IMG/VR virus record: IMGVR_UViG_3300049846_000073 | Location: 1-26,098 of that record | Strand: one strand, 5' to 3' | From: a virus | Length of the DNA stretch: 26,098 bases | Shown here: positions 15,701-24,215 of the stretch, piece after piece | Layout: every line of letters starts with the position of its first letter | Numbering within the stretch: the stretch's first letter is position 1 | The notes under the pieces: generated by a model | Seen by the model: only the letters and a program-made list of their open reading frames with translations | Database searches by the model: none | Told to the model about the DNA's origin: nothing | Translations under genes and position numbers: made by a program

Positions 15701-16612
15701 AATCTGATCAAGTTCTACTTGACCCATCTCATCGATGTGTTGTTGACGGTAGTTCTCATCCTTCAAGATACGATCAAGGAAGGGGTGAGCTGACTTAGTT
15801 TGAGGGGACTTATTCGTGATGGAATCAAAGGCAGCCTTAGCTGTATCATCCTTAGGTTTGAAGGTAACACCAGGAGCCTTACCTTTCAGTGCCTTAGCCC
15901 AGGCAATACTGCCTTCTAAAGCAGAAGCAAGCAGACCTAAGCCTGCCCCTTCCATCACATTCTTATTTCGTTTGATATCAGGACTATCAGAATCAAGCGT
16001 AGCCCAGTCTTCAGGAATCCAACCAACAGCTTGAGGGAGGTTATCCTTCAAGACACGAATAAGGTTGTCCCCTTCTGAGTTACGATTCAGGTAATCAACA
16101 GCTGTACCAGCAGCCATATCAACACCAATGTTTCCAAGCATAGCTACTGCTTTGGATGTATTGGCATACTTAGCCATCTTGGCTACCTGAAGGATGCCTG
16201 CCTTAGTAAGGCTTCCAATACCAATAGTAGGACCAATGAATGAGACAATAGATCTCAGACCTTTACCCCACTCTGTCTTATTTTGAGGACCCCAGTCTTC
16301 AGGAATAAACTCCCAGTCTTGACCACCAAGGGTACCTACTGCTTCAACAGTATCGTCAACAAAGTCAACCATACCACCAACAGCAGCTGTCCCTATTTCA
16401 GCAATAGGGTTAGCTGACTGAGCTTCTTGTTGTTGCTTTTGTTGTTCAGCAGCTTGTGCTTCTTGTTGAGCAACAAGCTCTTCTTGTTTTCTACGCTCCT
16501 CTTCCTCTCGTTGCAGCTGTTCATTCTGCTCGTAAGCTTGCTGCTGATCAAGAGGGTCGATGGATGCAGGCGTTGTACCAGACAACATGTTGCCTATTGG
16601 ATCGTAACCCAT
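12710..16612 (-). CDS. Internal virion protein, T7 gp16-like
   Basis: This 1300-aa protein occupies the position and size of T7 gp16 (1318 aa), which is ejected to form the channel through the cell envelope. Residues 22-66 are a Glu/Gln-rich coiled coil. Several weakly hydrophobic stretches follow (for example about 115-140 and 225-245). The rest is a long, mostly helical sequence. No transglycosylase motif is seen at its N-terminus, unlike T7 gp16; that activity lies in the preceding gp15-like protein. The ATG overlaps the gp15-like stop as TAATG. Identity is by synteny, size and composition rather than a domain. Confidence 0.85.
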   Translation of the reverse strand: MGYDPIGNMLSGTTPASIDPLDQQQAYEQNEQLQREEEERRKQEELVAQQEAQAAEQQKQQQEAQSANPIAEIGTAAVGGMVDFVDDTVEAVGTLGGQDWEFIPEDWGPQNKTEWGKGLRSIVSFIGPTIGIGSLTKAGILQVAKMAKYANTSKAVAMLGNIGVDMAAGTAVDYLNRNSEGDNLIRVLKDNLPQAVGWIPEDWATLDSDSPDIKRNKNVMEGAGLGLLASALEGSIAWAKALKGKAPGVTFKPKDDTAKAAFDSITNKSPQTKSAHPFLDRILKDENYRQQHIDEMGQVELDQIGGIDYLNYYSPNIHSQISDTYETIPHAVKPDAIPQMLVDNWRITENIDTLYGRPQKFHTDAFLKSMDLDQITSRKLVTELDNRIKETGNFEVVLPNGRMADSKELMSAGDKLAMQLLDPRIRPTDMYKILDGYRDSIKVVMGAGRATPLDSEAQAAAGRALSEFSKFFLNMDADRASAYWKVALAGESSDLANAARVVGEEVDVAQIQERILDKMQVLWYETDMSSSIAGWRLNNEKIWQETLKSQSPDEAAKFAKKTLDEFKAAQKLKAERKRLFWTELKTMNKEHPAYVSPLMRAYELSDGDVNSLHKLNNYMAEVLGITNKAFIDGKPEVPSQVVQGMWAALYNAKLSSLLTPVKALTNNFALLLMKPANVALGAIIRQDWQTLHRGWMQYATHMDTTMKASGQYMQQMFRKVAADPTITQRADFKTLNNEMLELAREYANAEALKGNHGPAFKMQFVDTMQKINNHPWVRYSMNIMEAGDGFVKATLAMSEARGRAYDEILKATGKAPNADQLQEAAQKIYRTMFDDNDVLTDSAAKYASQEISMSLDNEYAESLNKLLSKAPILKTVVLFPRTSVNVLDFVHKHSPLSYFIGDLQKVRQLSGMTGDEKSWAQNADAVAQYLATKGIDVTKQPLDQAWKTYRAEVEGRVAMGTALVTMGGWMYASGNLTGNGSYNKQTNKFQQNFGERPLRSWRTPTGQWVSYDGVEPIATFLALTADVLENINTLGTTKSEQLLNKLGFAVSMNLTNKSFLQGLQPIAEMASGNGDAINRWASNTMSVGLFNQMSRMMMPGLREVDSDLGSMMRNKWNILDAVGIGKSLPYAIDPIDGSKVGYNDPFTNALNNTLPFKINSDPSPVKQFLIDSEFPVQPAFKTSLKGVAYNAEQRARLAQIMGEAGHLRTGLELLMKDKRVLDDIKNIKAMRDRGITSEQADLADTYTHIRIKRLITQTVNHAKRQLASEIPEIRQAELAAAKNRRAQGSRDYSAINMQNK

Positions 16613-19371
16613 TACGCACTTCTACCGTGTAAGAATGTATATTGTTTGCCGTTAGGCAGTTGAATAGTTAGCTGATCTCCGTGTTTTGTACGGACTGAAC
16701 CAACAACCTTTGCTCCACCTTTGAGGTAGACCTTAGAGCCAGAGGCAGTCCGATAATCAATACCGTGAGATCCTCGTGCTCGATGCTCAGCTTGACCATC
16801 AGAGGTTCCAACTTTGCTGAGTGGTACGCGACCGTATTGCGGATCATCGACCATCACATAGCGGTCTAGATCAGTAGGTTTGAAGTTACCCCTATCAACT
16901 CTTTTGACATCAAGGTGAGGACCAGTAGATGTAGGACCTTCATTCCCTGTAACGTAGGCAAGCCTAGGACTCATGAAGGCAGGGTTCCTCCAGGGACTAC
17001 CACCAGTTGGGTTATAGCCGTACTTAGCAGCAGCTCTTAACACCTTAGGTTGATATGCTCTGTTCTCTGCTGACTTACGGATGCCACCAGGACCACCGTT
17101 GTAAGCGTAGATAGCTTCCATTGGATCACCTAGTTGAGCAGTTAGTTCACGGAGATACTTAGCTGCATAGTGAATAGAGGCAGTAGCGTTAGTCGGATCT
17201 ACAGTCGGGTGATAACCAGGCATGATCTGTGCAATACCCACAGCACCAGCTACACTCCTTGCCTTTGGATTGAAGTTACTTTCTACCTCAATAAGACCAG
17301 CAAGAATAGCGGGATCAACACCATTAGCAGAAGCCGCTTGAAGAATGACACTGCCATATCCATTAGGGACTCGACTAGGGTCGAAGCTTCCTGTACTTGC
17401 ATAGGCTCTAGCTACTCGATTATAGGAAGGTTTATAGTGAAGCAACCTCACCATCTCTGGTGACATACCAGCAGTCTGCCGCTGTAGATGAGGGTTCATC
17501 GGAAGCTGACCCAACCCTCTTGCTTGTGCTTGACGATTAAGCACTTCCCAAGGACTGATCGTACCTCCAAACCGATTGGAGATATAGGTAGCAATAGCAG
17601 GATACTGATAACTAGGGTTGTTGACATTCTTCAGTGCATCATTGAGAGTAGCAACTGGAATCAATGCATGACTATCTAAGGTGCTAGCACCAGAAGACAA
17701 GATGTTATCAATCTTAGCCTTGTGTTGTATCCAGTTACTGGAATACCCCTTAGGCATAACATTCTTGAAGCCATCTTTATCGTCTACATAGTAGATGCCT
17801 GCTGGGTTGTCTGGAGTAGAGAGTTGAAGGTCTCGTTGGAAGTTAGCGTAGGCATTAGCTGCAGCTTGTTCAGCAGACATAGTGCCAGTATTAAGTGCAG
17901 CAGCAAAGTCTCGTTGGAACTTACCCTGAGCTTTAGCAACAGCCAACTCAAGTCCAGCTTTACCTAGGTCAGTTACGGACTCATTACCAGAGTGACGCTT
18001 GAGATCCTCTTCAATCTGTTTGGTGTACTGCTTGAACTCAGGAGTATCTTTGCGAGCCTTATCTAGGGTCTGTGCTCTAGCAAGGAACGACTGTCTAACT
18101 GAGTAAGGAACAGCAGGATCGTTGAGCATTGCTTCAGTAAGCATCCCTGCTCTATCCAGTTCTTGGAACTGTTGGGTGTAGTAGTTCTTTGATTCAGCAT
18201 CAGTAGACCTACCCTTCCAACGCTCTAGTCGTGGATCAGTGTAGCCTTGGAAGTCATCTTCCAGCTTCTGTTGGACAGCTTCAATCTCCTCCTCTGAAGG
18301 CGGATTCTGTTCCCAGCTATCAACGACTTGATCTAGCCACTGCTTAGCTTCAAGGTGAAGTTCAGCCTGAGATTCATCATAGTCTGCTTGTTCTCGCTTA
18401 GCAGCTTGACGACGTGCTTCTCTAAATTCAATAGGATACTTCTCAGCCCAGGTAAGCTTCCCATCCCAAGAGAGTTGATTACCAATGTCATCAATCTCTT
18501 CGGTAGTAGTGAGTAGTTTGAGAGCCTCTTCCCGTGCCTTACCTCTCGTCATCCCAGCTCGGGTGAAGGTATCAATAACCTTGGAGAAGTTACCTGTGGG
18601 ATCAGCAGCGATCAGCTGTTGACCTTCTGCAATGATCTCTTCCTTAGCTGCATCTTCATCTTGCTTCCTCCACTTATTGAGGTAAGCACTATCCACTTCC
18701 CTCATACCAGGGAAGGCATACTTATTGAGGAGTGCAGGGTTGATACCCATCAGTCCTGTTTGCTGGAAGAACTGTGCCCTTGCATTAGACAAGTAAGCAG
18801 CCTTCTCAGCCGAAGACAGGTTAGGTGGCATATCCTTTAGGAGAGTCTCTAGTGACTGTCCATAGGCGTTCTGAGCATTCTGTGCTACACCCATGGCATA
18901 GCCGTATTGCTTCCAACCACTAAGGGAACGTAGCTTCTGTACTCCCATGAAGGGAGCACCGGATGCTTGGGCAGCATCTCCTACAGCTTGGATCTGATCA
19001 TCTGTATCTTTGAGGTAGCCTTCAGCAATGTTGAAAGCCATCTCTTCTGCAGGGTCAATACCATCAAGGTATGCCTGCATCAGACCATCTTCCATATCAC
19101 GTTGGCTTTGACGCTGAGTCTCCTCTACTAGGTACTTGGAGAGCGTTCCACTGAACTGAGAGAGGGACTCCCAGTTACGTGCAGTGTTATCAGCATTAGC
19201 CTTGCTAACAGCATTCAGGTTCCTACCCTCTGCCTGTTGGTAGAGAGCAAGGTTCTGTTCCTGCTGTTGGTTATGTTCCTGCATCGCAGGGATCAAACTT
19301 CCAAGGTCTCGGGGAGCAAACCCTTTAGCTCGGGCTGAGCCTTGGAATTGAAGTTGTTGAGGTTGGTTCAT
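16612..19371 (-). CDS. Internal virion protein gp15-like with lytic transglycosylase
   Basis: This is a 919-aa core protein likely ejected at infection. Residues 1-650 are largely helical and Gln/Ala/Glu-rich, as in T7 gp15. Residues about 672-785 are a lytic transglycosylase (SLT) domain: catalytic Glu697 in EVESNFNPKA, GIAQIMP at 712-718, and AYNGG near 757-761. It would open peptidoglycan locally during DNA entry. The C-terminus has two pieces resembling an M23 (LytM-type) fold: STGPHLD at 815-821 and GSHGIDY...GDQLTIQLPNGKQYTFLHG at 867-916. Their order is reversed compared with classical M23, and some zinc ligands are altered. The start overlaps the gp14 stop as ATGA. In T7 the transglycosylase is on gp16, so the domain is placed differently here. 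Confidence 0.92.
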   Translation of the reverse strand: MNQPQQLQFQGSARAKGFAPRDLGSLIPAMQEHNQQQEQNLALYQQAEGRNLNAVSKANADNTARNWESLSQFSGTLSKYLVEETQRQSQRDMEDGLMQAYLDGIDPAEEMAFNIAEGYLKDTDDQIQAVGDAAQASGAPFMGVQKLRSLSGWKQYGYAMGVAQNAQNAYGQSLETLLKDMPPNLSSAEKAAYLSNARAQFFQQTGLMGINPALLNKYAFPGMREVDSAYLNKWRKQDEDAAKEEIIAEGQQLIAADPTGNFSKVIDTFTRAGMTRGKAREEALKLLTTTEEIDDIGNQLSWDGKLTWAEKYPIEFREARRQAAKREQADYDESQAELHLEAKQWLDQVVDSWEQNPPSEEEIEAVQQKLEDDFQGYTDPRLERWKGRSTDAESKNYYTQQFQELDRAGMLTEAMLNDPAVPYSVRQSFLARAQTLDKARKDTPEFKQYTKQIEEDLKRHSGNESVTDLGKAGLELAVAKAQGKFQRDFAAALNTGTMSAEQAAANAYANFQRDLQLSTPDNPAGIYYVDDKDGFKNVMPKGYSSNWIQHKAKIDNILSSGASTLDSHALIPVATLNDALKNVNNPSYQYPAIATYISNRFGGTISPWEVLNRQAQARGLGQLPMNPHLQRQTAGMSPEMVRLLHYKPSYNRVARAYASTGSFDPSRVPNGYGSVILQAASANGVDPAILAGLIEVESNFNPKARSVAGAVGIAQIMPGYHPTVDPTNATASIHYAAKYLRELTAQLGDPMEAIYAYNGGPGGIRKSAENRAYQPKVLRAAAKYGYNPTGGSPWRNPAFMSPRLAYVTGNEGPTSTGPHLDVKRVDRGNFKPTDLDRYVMVDDPQYGRVPLSKVGTSDGQAEHRARGSHGIDYRTASGSKVYLKGGAKVVGSVRTKHGDQLTIQLPNGKQYTFLHGRSA

Positions 19372-20141
19372 AGCCCGAACGTATTAGTAGGGTTGTATTT
19401 CCAGTCCACACCAAACGCTGGACCGTAGTACGGCTTGCCACTGGGAGCAGTGAATGTTTGAGCTTTAGGTGGTTCAAATCCCTTCGGTGCCTTCATACTG
19501 GCGTAGGTACCAAACCCACCAAGAGCTGCTCCTGCAATACCCAATGCAAGACTTGAACCACTCGGTCCAGGTACTGCCATAGGCTGTGGTACAGCCATCG
19601 GTTTCTGCGGGGGAATGATGACTTGGTTATATGCTCTCTGGTTAGCAGCTTGTAGTTGAAGGGAGTTATCGTAGAGGCGCTGTCTCATAGCACCCTGAGC
19701 AGAAGTCAGGTTGGCTGCAATGACAGCATTGTTTCTACCAAAGGCTCCAACTGCTGCAGTATCTAGTCGTTGAACACTTCGACCTGAACGTTCACTGGCA
19801 GCGTTGGTACCACGTAGACCAACAAGCTGTTGCATCATGTCCTGCTTCTGGAAGAGGGCTTGTTGGAACTGTTCGTTCATCTGTGCCTGCTCTGAAGCAA
19901 AGGCTCTATCAGATGCGGAGAAGTTCTCATCAACACCTTGTTTGTACTCAAGGCGTTTCTGTGCCCAGATACCAAGTTGGTTCTGCCAATCTAGTTTCTG
20001 CCTTTGGTTGTTGTAATTGTATTCACGCTGGGCAACTTCGTTTTGATAGTCAGCTTGGGCTTGGGCTGATTGATGAGAGCCTACGGCTCCTATTGCCCCC
20101 TGAGCAAATGTTGCTACGCCCGCTGTAATCGGATCGCACAC
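19368..20141 (-). CDS. Internal virion protein B (T7 gp14-like)
   Basis: In T7 gp14 is an internal core protein ejected into the outer membrane at infection. This 257-aa product has the MCDP N-terminus, a weakly hydrophobic start (ITAGVATFAQGAIGAVGSH), a long Gln/Asn/Ala-rich helical middle (about 25-170), a repeated PMAVPQPMAVPGP stretch and a second Ala/Gly hydrophobic segment (SSLALGIAGAALGGFGTYA). The start is a GTG at 20141 with no good Shine-Dalgarno. The MCDP start is what I recall for gp14 homologues, and no other start is near. It overlaps the 3' end of the gp13-like gene by about 92 bases. Position between gp13- and gp15-like genes supports the call. Confidence 0.88.
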   Translation of the reverse strand: MCDPITAGVATFAQGAIGAVGSHQSAQAQADYQNEVAQREYNYNNQRQKLDWQNQLGIWAQKRLEYKQGVDENFSASDRAFASEQAQMNEQFQQALFQKQDMMQQLVGLRGTNAASERSGRSVQRLDTAAVGAFGRNNAVIAANLTSAQGAMRQRLYDNSLQLQAANQRAYNQVIIPPQKPMAVPQPMAVPGPSGSSLALGIAGAALGGFGTYASMKAPKGFEPPKAQTFTAPSGKPYYGPAFGVDWKYNPTNTFGL

Positions 20142-20565
20142 GGCAAAATTCTATAAAGGTTAGATTATTGGGACCATGGGTAACTTCCCTTAGGAACTTG
20201 AACCCAAGAAATTTAAGGAGTTTCAGGTGGATAGTATTTCGTTTATCAGCGATGTTCCAAAGAAGACGATCCTCTCTGGAGTCAACAAAACGTTTTGCTT
20301 CCCTTGCAAAGGTCATCGGGAAGTCTTCAATAGCTGGTGTACATACCATCCAGATAGATCCATCAGGATGTACTCCCGCCAGTCCGGCAATCCTGCCGTC
20401 TGGCACCGTGAAAGACACCGTAGAGGGGAAGGAAGCAGCCTGTAAGAGGATCTCCTTAGGGTCATGGCCGTGACCTTCTACGACCTCTCTACGGTCATCT
20501 GGACGCAAGTTAGAGGCCACCTCTAGGGCAGCCTCAACTGTGCATGGGTGAATAAAGTTAGACAC
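20050..20565 (-). CDS. gp13-like internal core protein
   Basis: Residues 1-140 resemble T7 gp13 and related phage proteins with an acetyltransferase-like fold: EAALEVASNLRPDDRREVVEGHG, IAGLAGVHPDGSIWMVCTP, FAREAKRFVD, LLKFLGFKFLREVTHGPNNLTFIEF. In T7, gp13 is needed for infective particles. At 171 aa it is longer than T7 gp13 (138 aa). The extra tail, about residues 142-171 (Arg/Ser-rich), comes entirely from sequence that overlaps the gp14 start in another frame. This may be a natural extension after loss of a stop. The start is a GTG at 20565, overlapping the gp12 stop by 8 bases. Confidence 0.85.
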   Translation of the reverse strand: MSNFIHPCTVEAALEVASNLRPDDRREVVEGHGHDPKEILLQAASFPSTVSFTVPDGRIAGLAGVHPDGSIWMVCTPAIEDFPMTFAREAKRFVDSREDRLLWNIADKRNTIHLKLLKFLGFKFLREVTHGPNNLTFIEFCRVRSDYSGRSNICSGGNRSRRLSSISPSPS

Positions 20566-23338
20566 TCTTATAGGACTTGGGTGATATCTTCCCTTCCCAT
20601 TCCATACTCAACAATGAAGCAGGTGTGGGGTGGTAGCTAGTCAAATGAATCGTGTTAAAGACGTTCTTCTCATAGACAGGTACAGTCTGGAAGACAGTAG
20701 GCATCACCTCATGGGTGTTTAACTCATAGTGATCACCAGGACTCATCTCCCATTGATCAACGTAGTCAGGCTTGCCTTGCTTCTTAACCGTTGTCTTGAA
20801 CATTCCCACATCAGCAAACTGAAGCTTGATACGATGTACAGTGAGATACCTCCGAGTATCAGACTTCACCTTGTCTGAGTCCTCCTTCGTCATGAAGATG
20901 GTGGGGAAGTGAATAGCCATCTGGTATGGATAACCAATCACAATGTCTGTACCGGTCCAGTCACCATGCAGGGTAACGTCAGACCATCCAAGACCAGCAG
21001 GTTGAATGTCTGCTGTAGGAGATACTCTGCCTTGGAATCTACCGGGACCAATACCAAAGACAACACAGTCAGAGGTATAGGGATGTTCGACAGTGAAGGT
21101 AGTGACGTTATAGTTAGGATCGTAGGTGAGATCAGTACGAGGTACGTTACTCCGAACATCTAGTCGGGGTGTGTAGGTGACCTCAGTGGTAGCTACGATG
21201 TAGTCATCTGCACTAAGGGACAGGTTAGTCTTGACAAGATAGACACGGCTGCCAATCTCCAAGACTTGGTAATAGGTATCCTTATCAACGAAGTGGTAGC
21301 AGAGCTTACCGGGGAATGTCCACTTAAACCAGCTGCTCATCAGACGCTTGTTACCGTCATTGAAGTAGCGGTAGTAGATACCCTCAGTGGCATAGCGTTC
21401 TGCCATACCAAGCAAGGTGTTCTCCTTACTCTGAGCAATCTCAGTCAGCTTGGAGCTGAGGAGTTCGTTGACAATCTTGGATTGTTCTAGGATCTCAGGA
21501 GCATCATTATTACCAATACCCGTCATCTCAAAGAAACGGGAGTAGTGATTGGTAGAAGAGAGGAAGCCTAACGTAACTCCCATGTCAACCACATCAGTGT
21601 GTTCGTTCCACTGATAGGTACTCATCGTTTCAATCTTCGCTGTGATAGGACTCAGGATGTCCTGGCTTGTCCCATACAGGAACTGCTTATCACGACTAAA
21701 GAGGATCAGACCAACCTTCATTGGAATAGCATCATGTAGCTCACAGGGAGTGGTACTAGATGCAGCCAGGTCAATCGGATCATTGTCAGTCACTGTCATT
21801 GCAGTGTTGACAAAGAAGTTGAAGTAGTCACCACTCTGACTTTGGATGAGGTTCTCATTACTGAGGAAGGTTAGACGATTACGATAGAAGACAGCCTTGT
21901 TAATGGTCTTCCCGACAAAGCTGGGATCAGGGTTCGTCTTCTCATCACCTACTAGCCTCTCCTCCCATTCAATAGGACACAGCATGAAGGTGCCATCAGG
22001 CATCCTCACAAGCTGGTGAGGCATGGTGGTGATGTTGAACTGTGTGGGGATACCAGGCTTGACTGTCTCCTCCCACGTACCAGCTCCATCAGAACCCTCT
22101 TCGTTACCGATGAACTTCAGGTAGTAGTCATCCTCATCAGCTGCTGAGTTAGTAACACGGACAACATAACCATCCTTACACTGGGGAGGCAGCTGTCCTA
22201 CATCATTGATCTTATGGGTGAAGGCAGTGATGGCTTGGTTGCTACGACCACCAGAGGAAAAGATTTGGAACTTACGATCAGCTTTAATGTAAAGACCATT
22301 ACCAATGATCTCACAGGTGAAGCCAGGGGTTGTTTCAATTTGAGTCTTAATGTCAGTCAGGATGTCCTGAGCACTAACACTCCCAGAAGCTGAGTCCTTA
22401 ACAGTGAGGTGATAGGCAGAAGCAAGGGACTGATAACCAGTGGACTTGGATTCACCAGTGACATTGACGGTATAGTTCTGACCCTTCATAGTCACTGTAG
22501 CTGTATCACCAATCCTCCAACCACTACCACCGTTGTTCAAGACAACAGTTGTTCTGTATGAAGTTTCATCGTAGTAGCCAGGGACAGAAGAGTTCCAACC
22601 TTGAGTGATTAGAGTGAAGCGAAGACCAACCTTGCTGCCTTGATTGACAGTGAAGGTTTGCTGGTCTACATACCGCATCCCGTTGTCATCCCTGACATGC
22701 CATTGACTGGGGTTAACGCTGAGGTTGGTTGCCTTCCATGTATCAATCTGTGTTGGGTTAGGCTCAGTAAGATCTACCCTGTACTCAGAGTTGTACTCAA
22801 TCTGATTGATGGATATGAATGCTTCATAGGGACGCTCATTATCCTTACGACCTCCCATCGATACCTCAACACCTGTGTTAACAATGATCGTGTAATCATT
22901 GATAGTTAGGAACTTTAGGTTCTCCGGGTTAGCATTAGCTAGGTAAGGAAGGTCAGCAATAGAAGTCGGCTTTGGGTTGGGATTGGTGCTACCTGGAGGT
23001 AGTCCTGTTCCCCCATCCTCAGGCTCTTCAAGGTCTGGTGTGCTGTTATAACGGATGGTCTTCTCCTCACCAGTCAGGATATTCCAGATACGGAAGTCAC
23101 CGTTGACATACTGTCCGATGTACTTCTCATTGTTATCTCTGAGGATATGAAACCACTTACCTTCCTTGACGGTATTGAGGGTATCAATAAGCTCTGAGCC
23201 AGGTCTCTTCACAAGACCAAACGTCACATCAGGTAAGCCATTAACAAGGTCTCTGACTTGACCAGGACGCTTCAGGTGGTCAGGTTGAAGAGAGATACCG
23301 TGGACATATGATGTGACTTTCTGTGTGACATTTGTCAT
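20558..23338 (-). CDS. Tail tube protein B (T7 gp12-like)
   Basis: T7 gp12 forms the hexameric nozzle at the end of the tail. This 926-aa product is longer than T7 gp12 (794 aa) but has the expected landmarks: an N-terminal QKVTSYVHGISLQPDHLKRPGQVRDLVNGLPDVTFGLVKRPGSE; a central KAVFYRNRLTFLSNENLIQSQSGDYFNFF; PCELHDAIPMKVGLILFSRDKQFLYG; and a C-terminal region with LSMEWEGKISPKSYKSV. A Gly/Pro/Asn-rich linker lies near residues 103-125. The ATG shares its A with the gp11 stop (TGATG). The sequence is intact with no frame disruption. Confidence 0.95.
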   Translation of the reverse strand: MTNVTQKVTSYVHGISLQPDHLKRPGQVRDLVNGLPDVTFGLVKRPGSELIDTLNTVKEGKWFHILRDNNEKYIGQYVNGDFRIWNILTGEEKTIRYNSTPDLEEPEDGGTGLPPGSTNPNPKPTSIADLPYLANANPENLKFLTINDYTIIVNTGVEVSMGGRKDNERPYEAFISINQIEYNSEYRVDLTEPNPTQIDTWKATNLSVNPSQWHVRDDNGMRYVDQQTFTVNQGSKVGLRFTLITQGWNSSVPGYYDETSYRTTVVLNNGGSGWRIGDTATVTMKGQNYTVNVTGESKSTGYQSLASAYHLTVKDSASGSVSAQDILTDIKTQIETTPGFTCEIIGNGLYIKADRKFQIFSSGGRSNQAITAFTHKINDVGQLPPQCKDGYVVRVTNSAADEDDYYLKFIGNEEGSDGAGTWEETVKPGIPTQFNITTMPHQLVRMPDGTFMLCPIEWEERLVGDEKTNPDPSFVGKTINKAVFYRNRLTFLSNENLIQSQSGDYFNFFVNTAMTVTDNDPIDLAASSTTPCELHDAIPMKVGLILFSRDKQFLYGTSQDILSPITAKIETMSTYQWNEHTDVVDMGVTLGFLSSTNHYSRFFEMTGIGNNDAPEILEQSKIVNELLSSKLTEIAQSKENTLLGMAERYATEGIYYRYFNDGNKRLMSSWFKWTFPGKLCYHFVDKDTYYQVLEIGSRVYLVKTNLSLSADDYIVATTEVTYTPRLDVRSNVPRTDLTYDPNYNVTTFTVEHPYTSDCVVFGIGPGRFQGRVSPTADIQPAGLGWSDVTLHGDWTGTDIVIGYPYQMAIHFPTIFMTKEDSDKVKSDTRRYLTVHRIKLQFADVGMFKTTVKKQGKPDYVDQWEMSPGDHYELNTHEVMPTVFQTVPVYEKNVFNTIHLTSYHPTPASLLSMEWEGKISPKSYKSV

Positions 23339-23946
23339 CAGCGTTGCAGTGCGTGATAGGGACGGTAGTTATGACCTCGTGTACCTCGTGGATAACCAAG
23401 GAAGTTATAGTCACCTTGATTGCACTCATACTCCATGCAGATAGCACGGGCTACACCTTCCTGTTCTTGGAACAAGGCGTAGAGCTGAGGGTCAGCAGTC
23501 AGCTTGCTAACAGCAAGACGTGCTGCTCTGTAGGTGATGTATTGCTTGAATGGGTGGGGGAGATCCTCGAAGTCAAACTTCCACACGATGTCGTAGTGGA
23601 GCTTATGGGTGAACTCAAAGGTATGGTTTAGCTTGTCGTACAGTTTGCCGTTACGCTTGACGGTATCAATACCAGGCAGCTCACAGTCCGAGAGATCCAT
23701 CTGTAGGACGTTCTCTGGAATCTTGATCTCGTTCTGATTGTCAGGAACAAGGGGGTAGGCGTACTCAGTATTGAATACCCACCCTTCTGATTGAACACTG
23801 GAGCTGACCTCAGCTAGGGTCCTAGCAACGAGAGCAACCTCCGGGTTGTCATAGTTCAGAGTCGTAACGGGAGACTGTCCAAGGCTCCCCAGAATTGAGT
23901 TCACTGCGGAGAGTTCGGTCTCGGTGTCAAATGTCGTAGGGAACAT
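23338..23946 (-). CDS. Tail tube protein A (T7 gp11-like)
   Basis: T7 gp11 forms the adaptor ring joining portal and nozzle. The 202-aa length matches T7 gp11 (196 aa). Family-typical segments are TELSAVNSILGSLGQSPV (11-28), ARTLAEVSSSVQSEGWVFNTE, a central IDTVKRNGKLYDKL, and FKQYITYRAARLAVSKL followed by an acidic C-terminal helix. It starts about 25 bases after the U-run of the terminator and has no strong Shine-Dalgarno. It is the first gene after the capsid terminator, so its expression likely depends on read-through or a separate transcript. Confidence 0.95.
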   Translation of the reverse strand: MFPTTFDTETELSAVNSILGSLGQSPVTTLNYDNPEVALVARTLAEVSSSVQSEGWVFNTEYAYPLVPDNQNEIKIPENVLQMDLSDCELPGIDTVKRNGKLYDKLNHTFEFTHKLHYDIVWKFDFEDLPHPFKQYITYRAARLAVSKLTADPQLYALFQEQEGVARAICMEYECNQGDYNFLGYPRGTRGHNYRPYHALQR

Positions 23947-23971
23947 TGATAATCATTCTCAAAATAGAGTT

Positions 23972-24000
23972 AAAAAAAAGGGACCCCCGAAGGAGTCCCC
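23972..24000 (-). terminator. Intrinsic terminator after the capsid cluster
   Basis: On the minus strand an 8-bp G/C-rich stem (GGGACTCC / GGGGTCCC) is closed by a UUCG tetraloop on a C-G pair and followed by eight U residues (23972-23979). One pair is G.U on the minus strand but C.A on the plus strand, which supports the minus orientation. It lies between the 67-aa gene and gp11, the place of the T7 late terminator after gene 10. Partial termination here would make capsid transcripts more abundant than tail transcripts. Confidence 0.93.
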
Positions 24001-24009
24001 AAAGATGAG

Positions 24010-24213
24010 TTACGGGATAGCAGGAATGTTGCACTCCTGTCCGGCGTAAGCGGTACGCATCCCCTTGCTCTCCGACTTCACAGTGGAAGCAGGAACAGCA
24101 GTGCCACCAAAGGCACGACGGGTACGAGCAACGCTAACGCGCACAGTCGGATCACCGCAGACGCCACGAGTGGCAGCAGCAGTACCGGCTTCAGTCGCTT
24201 TGTTAGCAGCCAT
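24010..24213 (-). CDS. Small protein downstream of capsid, unknown
   Basis: This 67-aa protein (MAANKATEAGTAAATRGVCGDP...) is rich in Ala, Thr, Val and Arg. It has two Cys but no recognisable motif, membrane segment or signal peptide. It starts 2 bases after the stop of the 62-aa gene and ends just before the terminator, so it belongs to the capsid transcript. A capsid decoration or minor virion role is possible because of abundance and place, but there is no direct sequence evidence. Confidence 0.75.
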   Translation of the reverse strand: MAANKATEAGTAAATRGVCGDPTVRVSVARTRRAFGGTAVPASTVKSESKGMRTAYAGQECNIPAIP

Positions 24214-24215
24214 GA

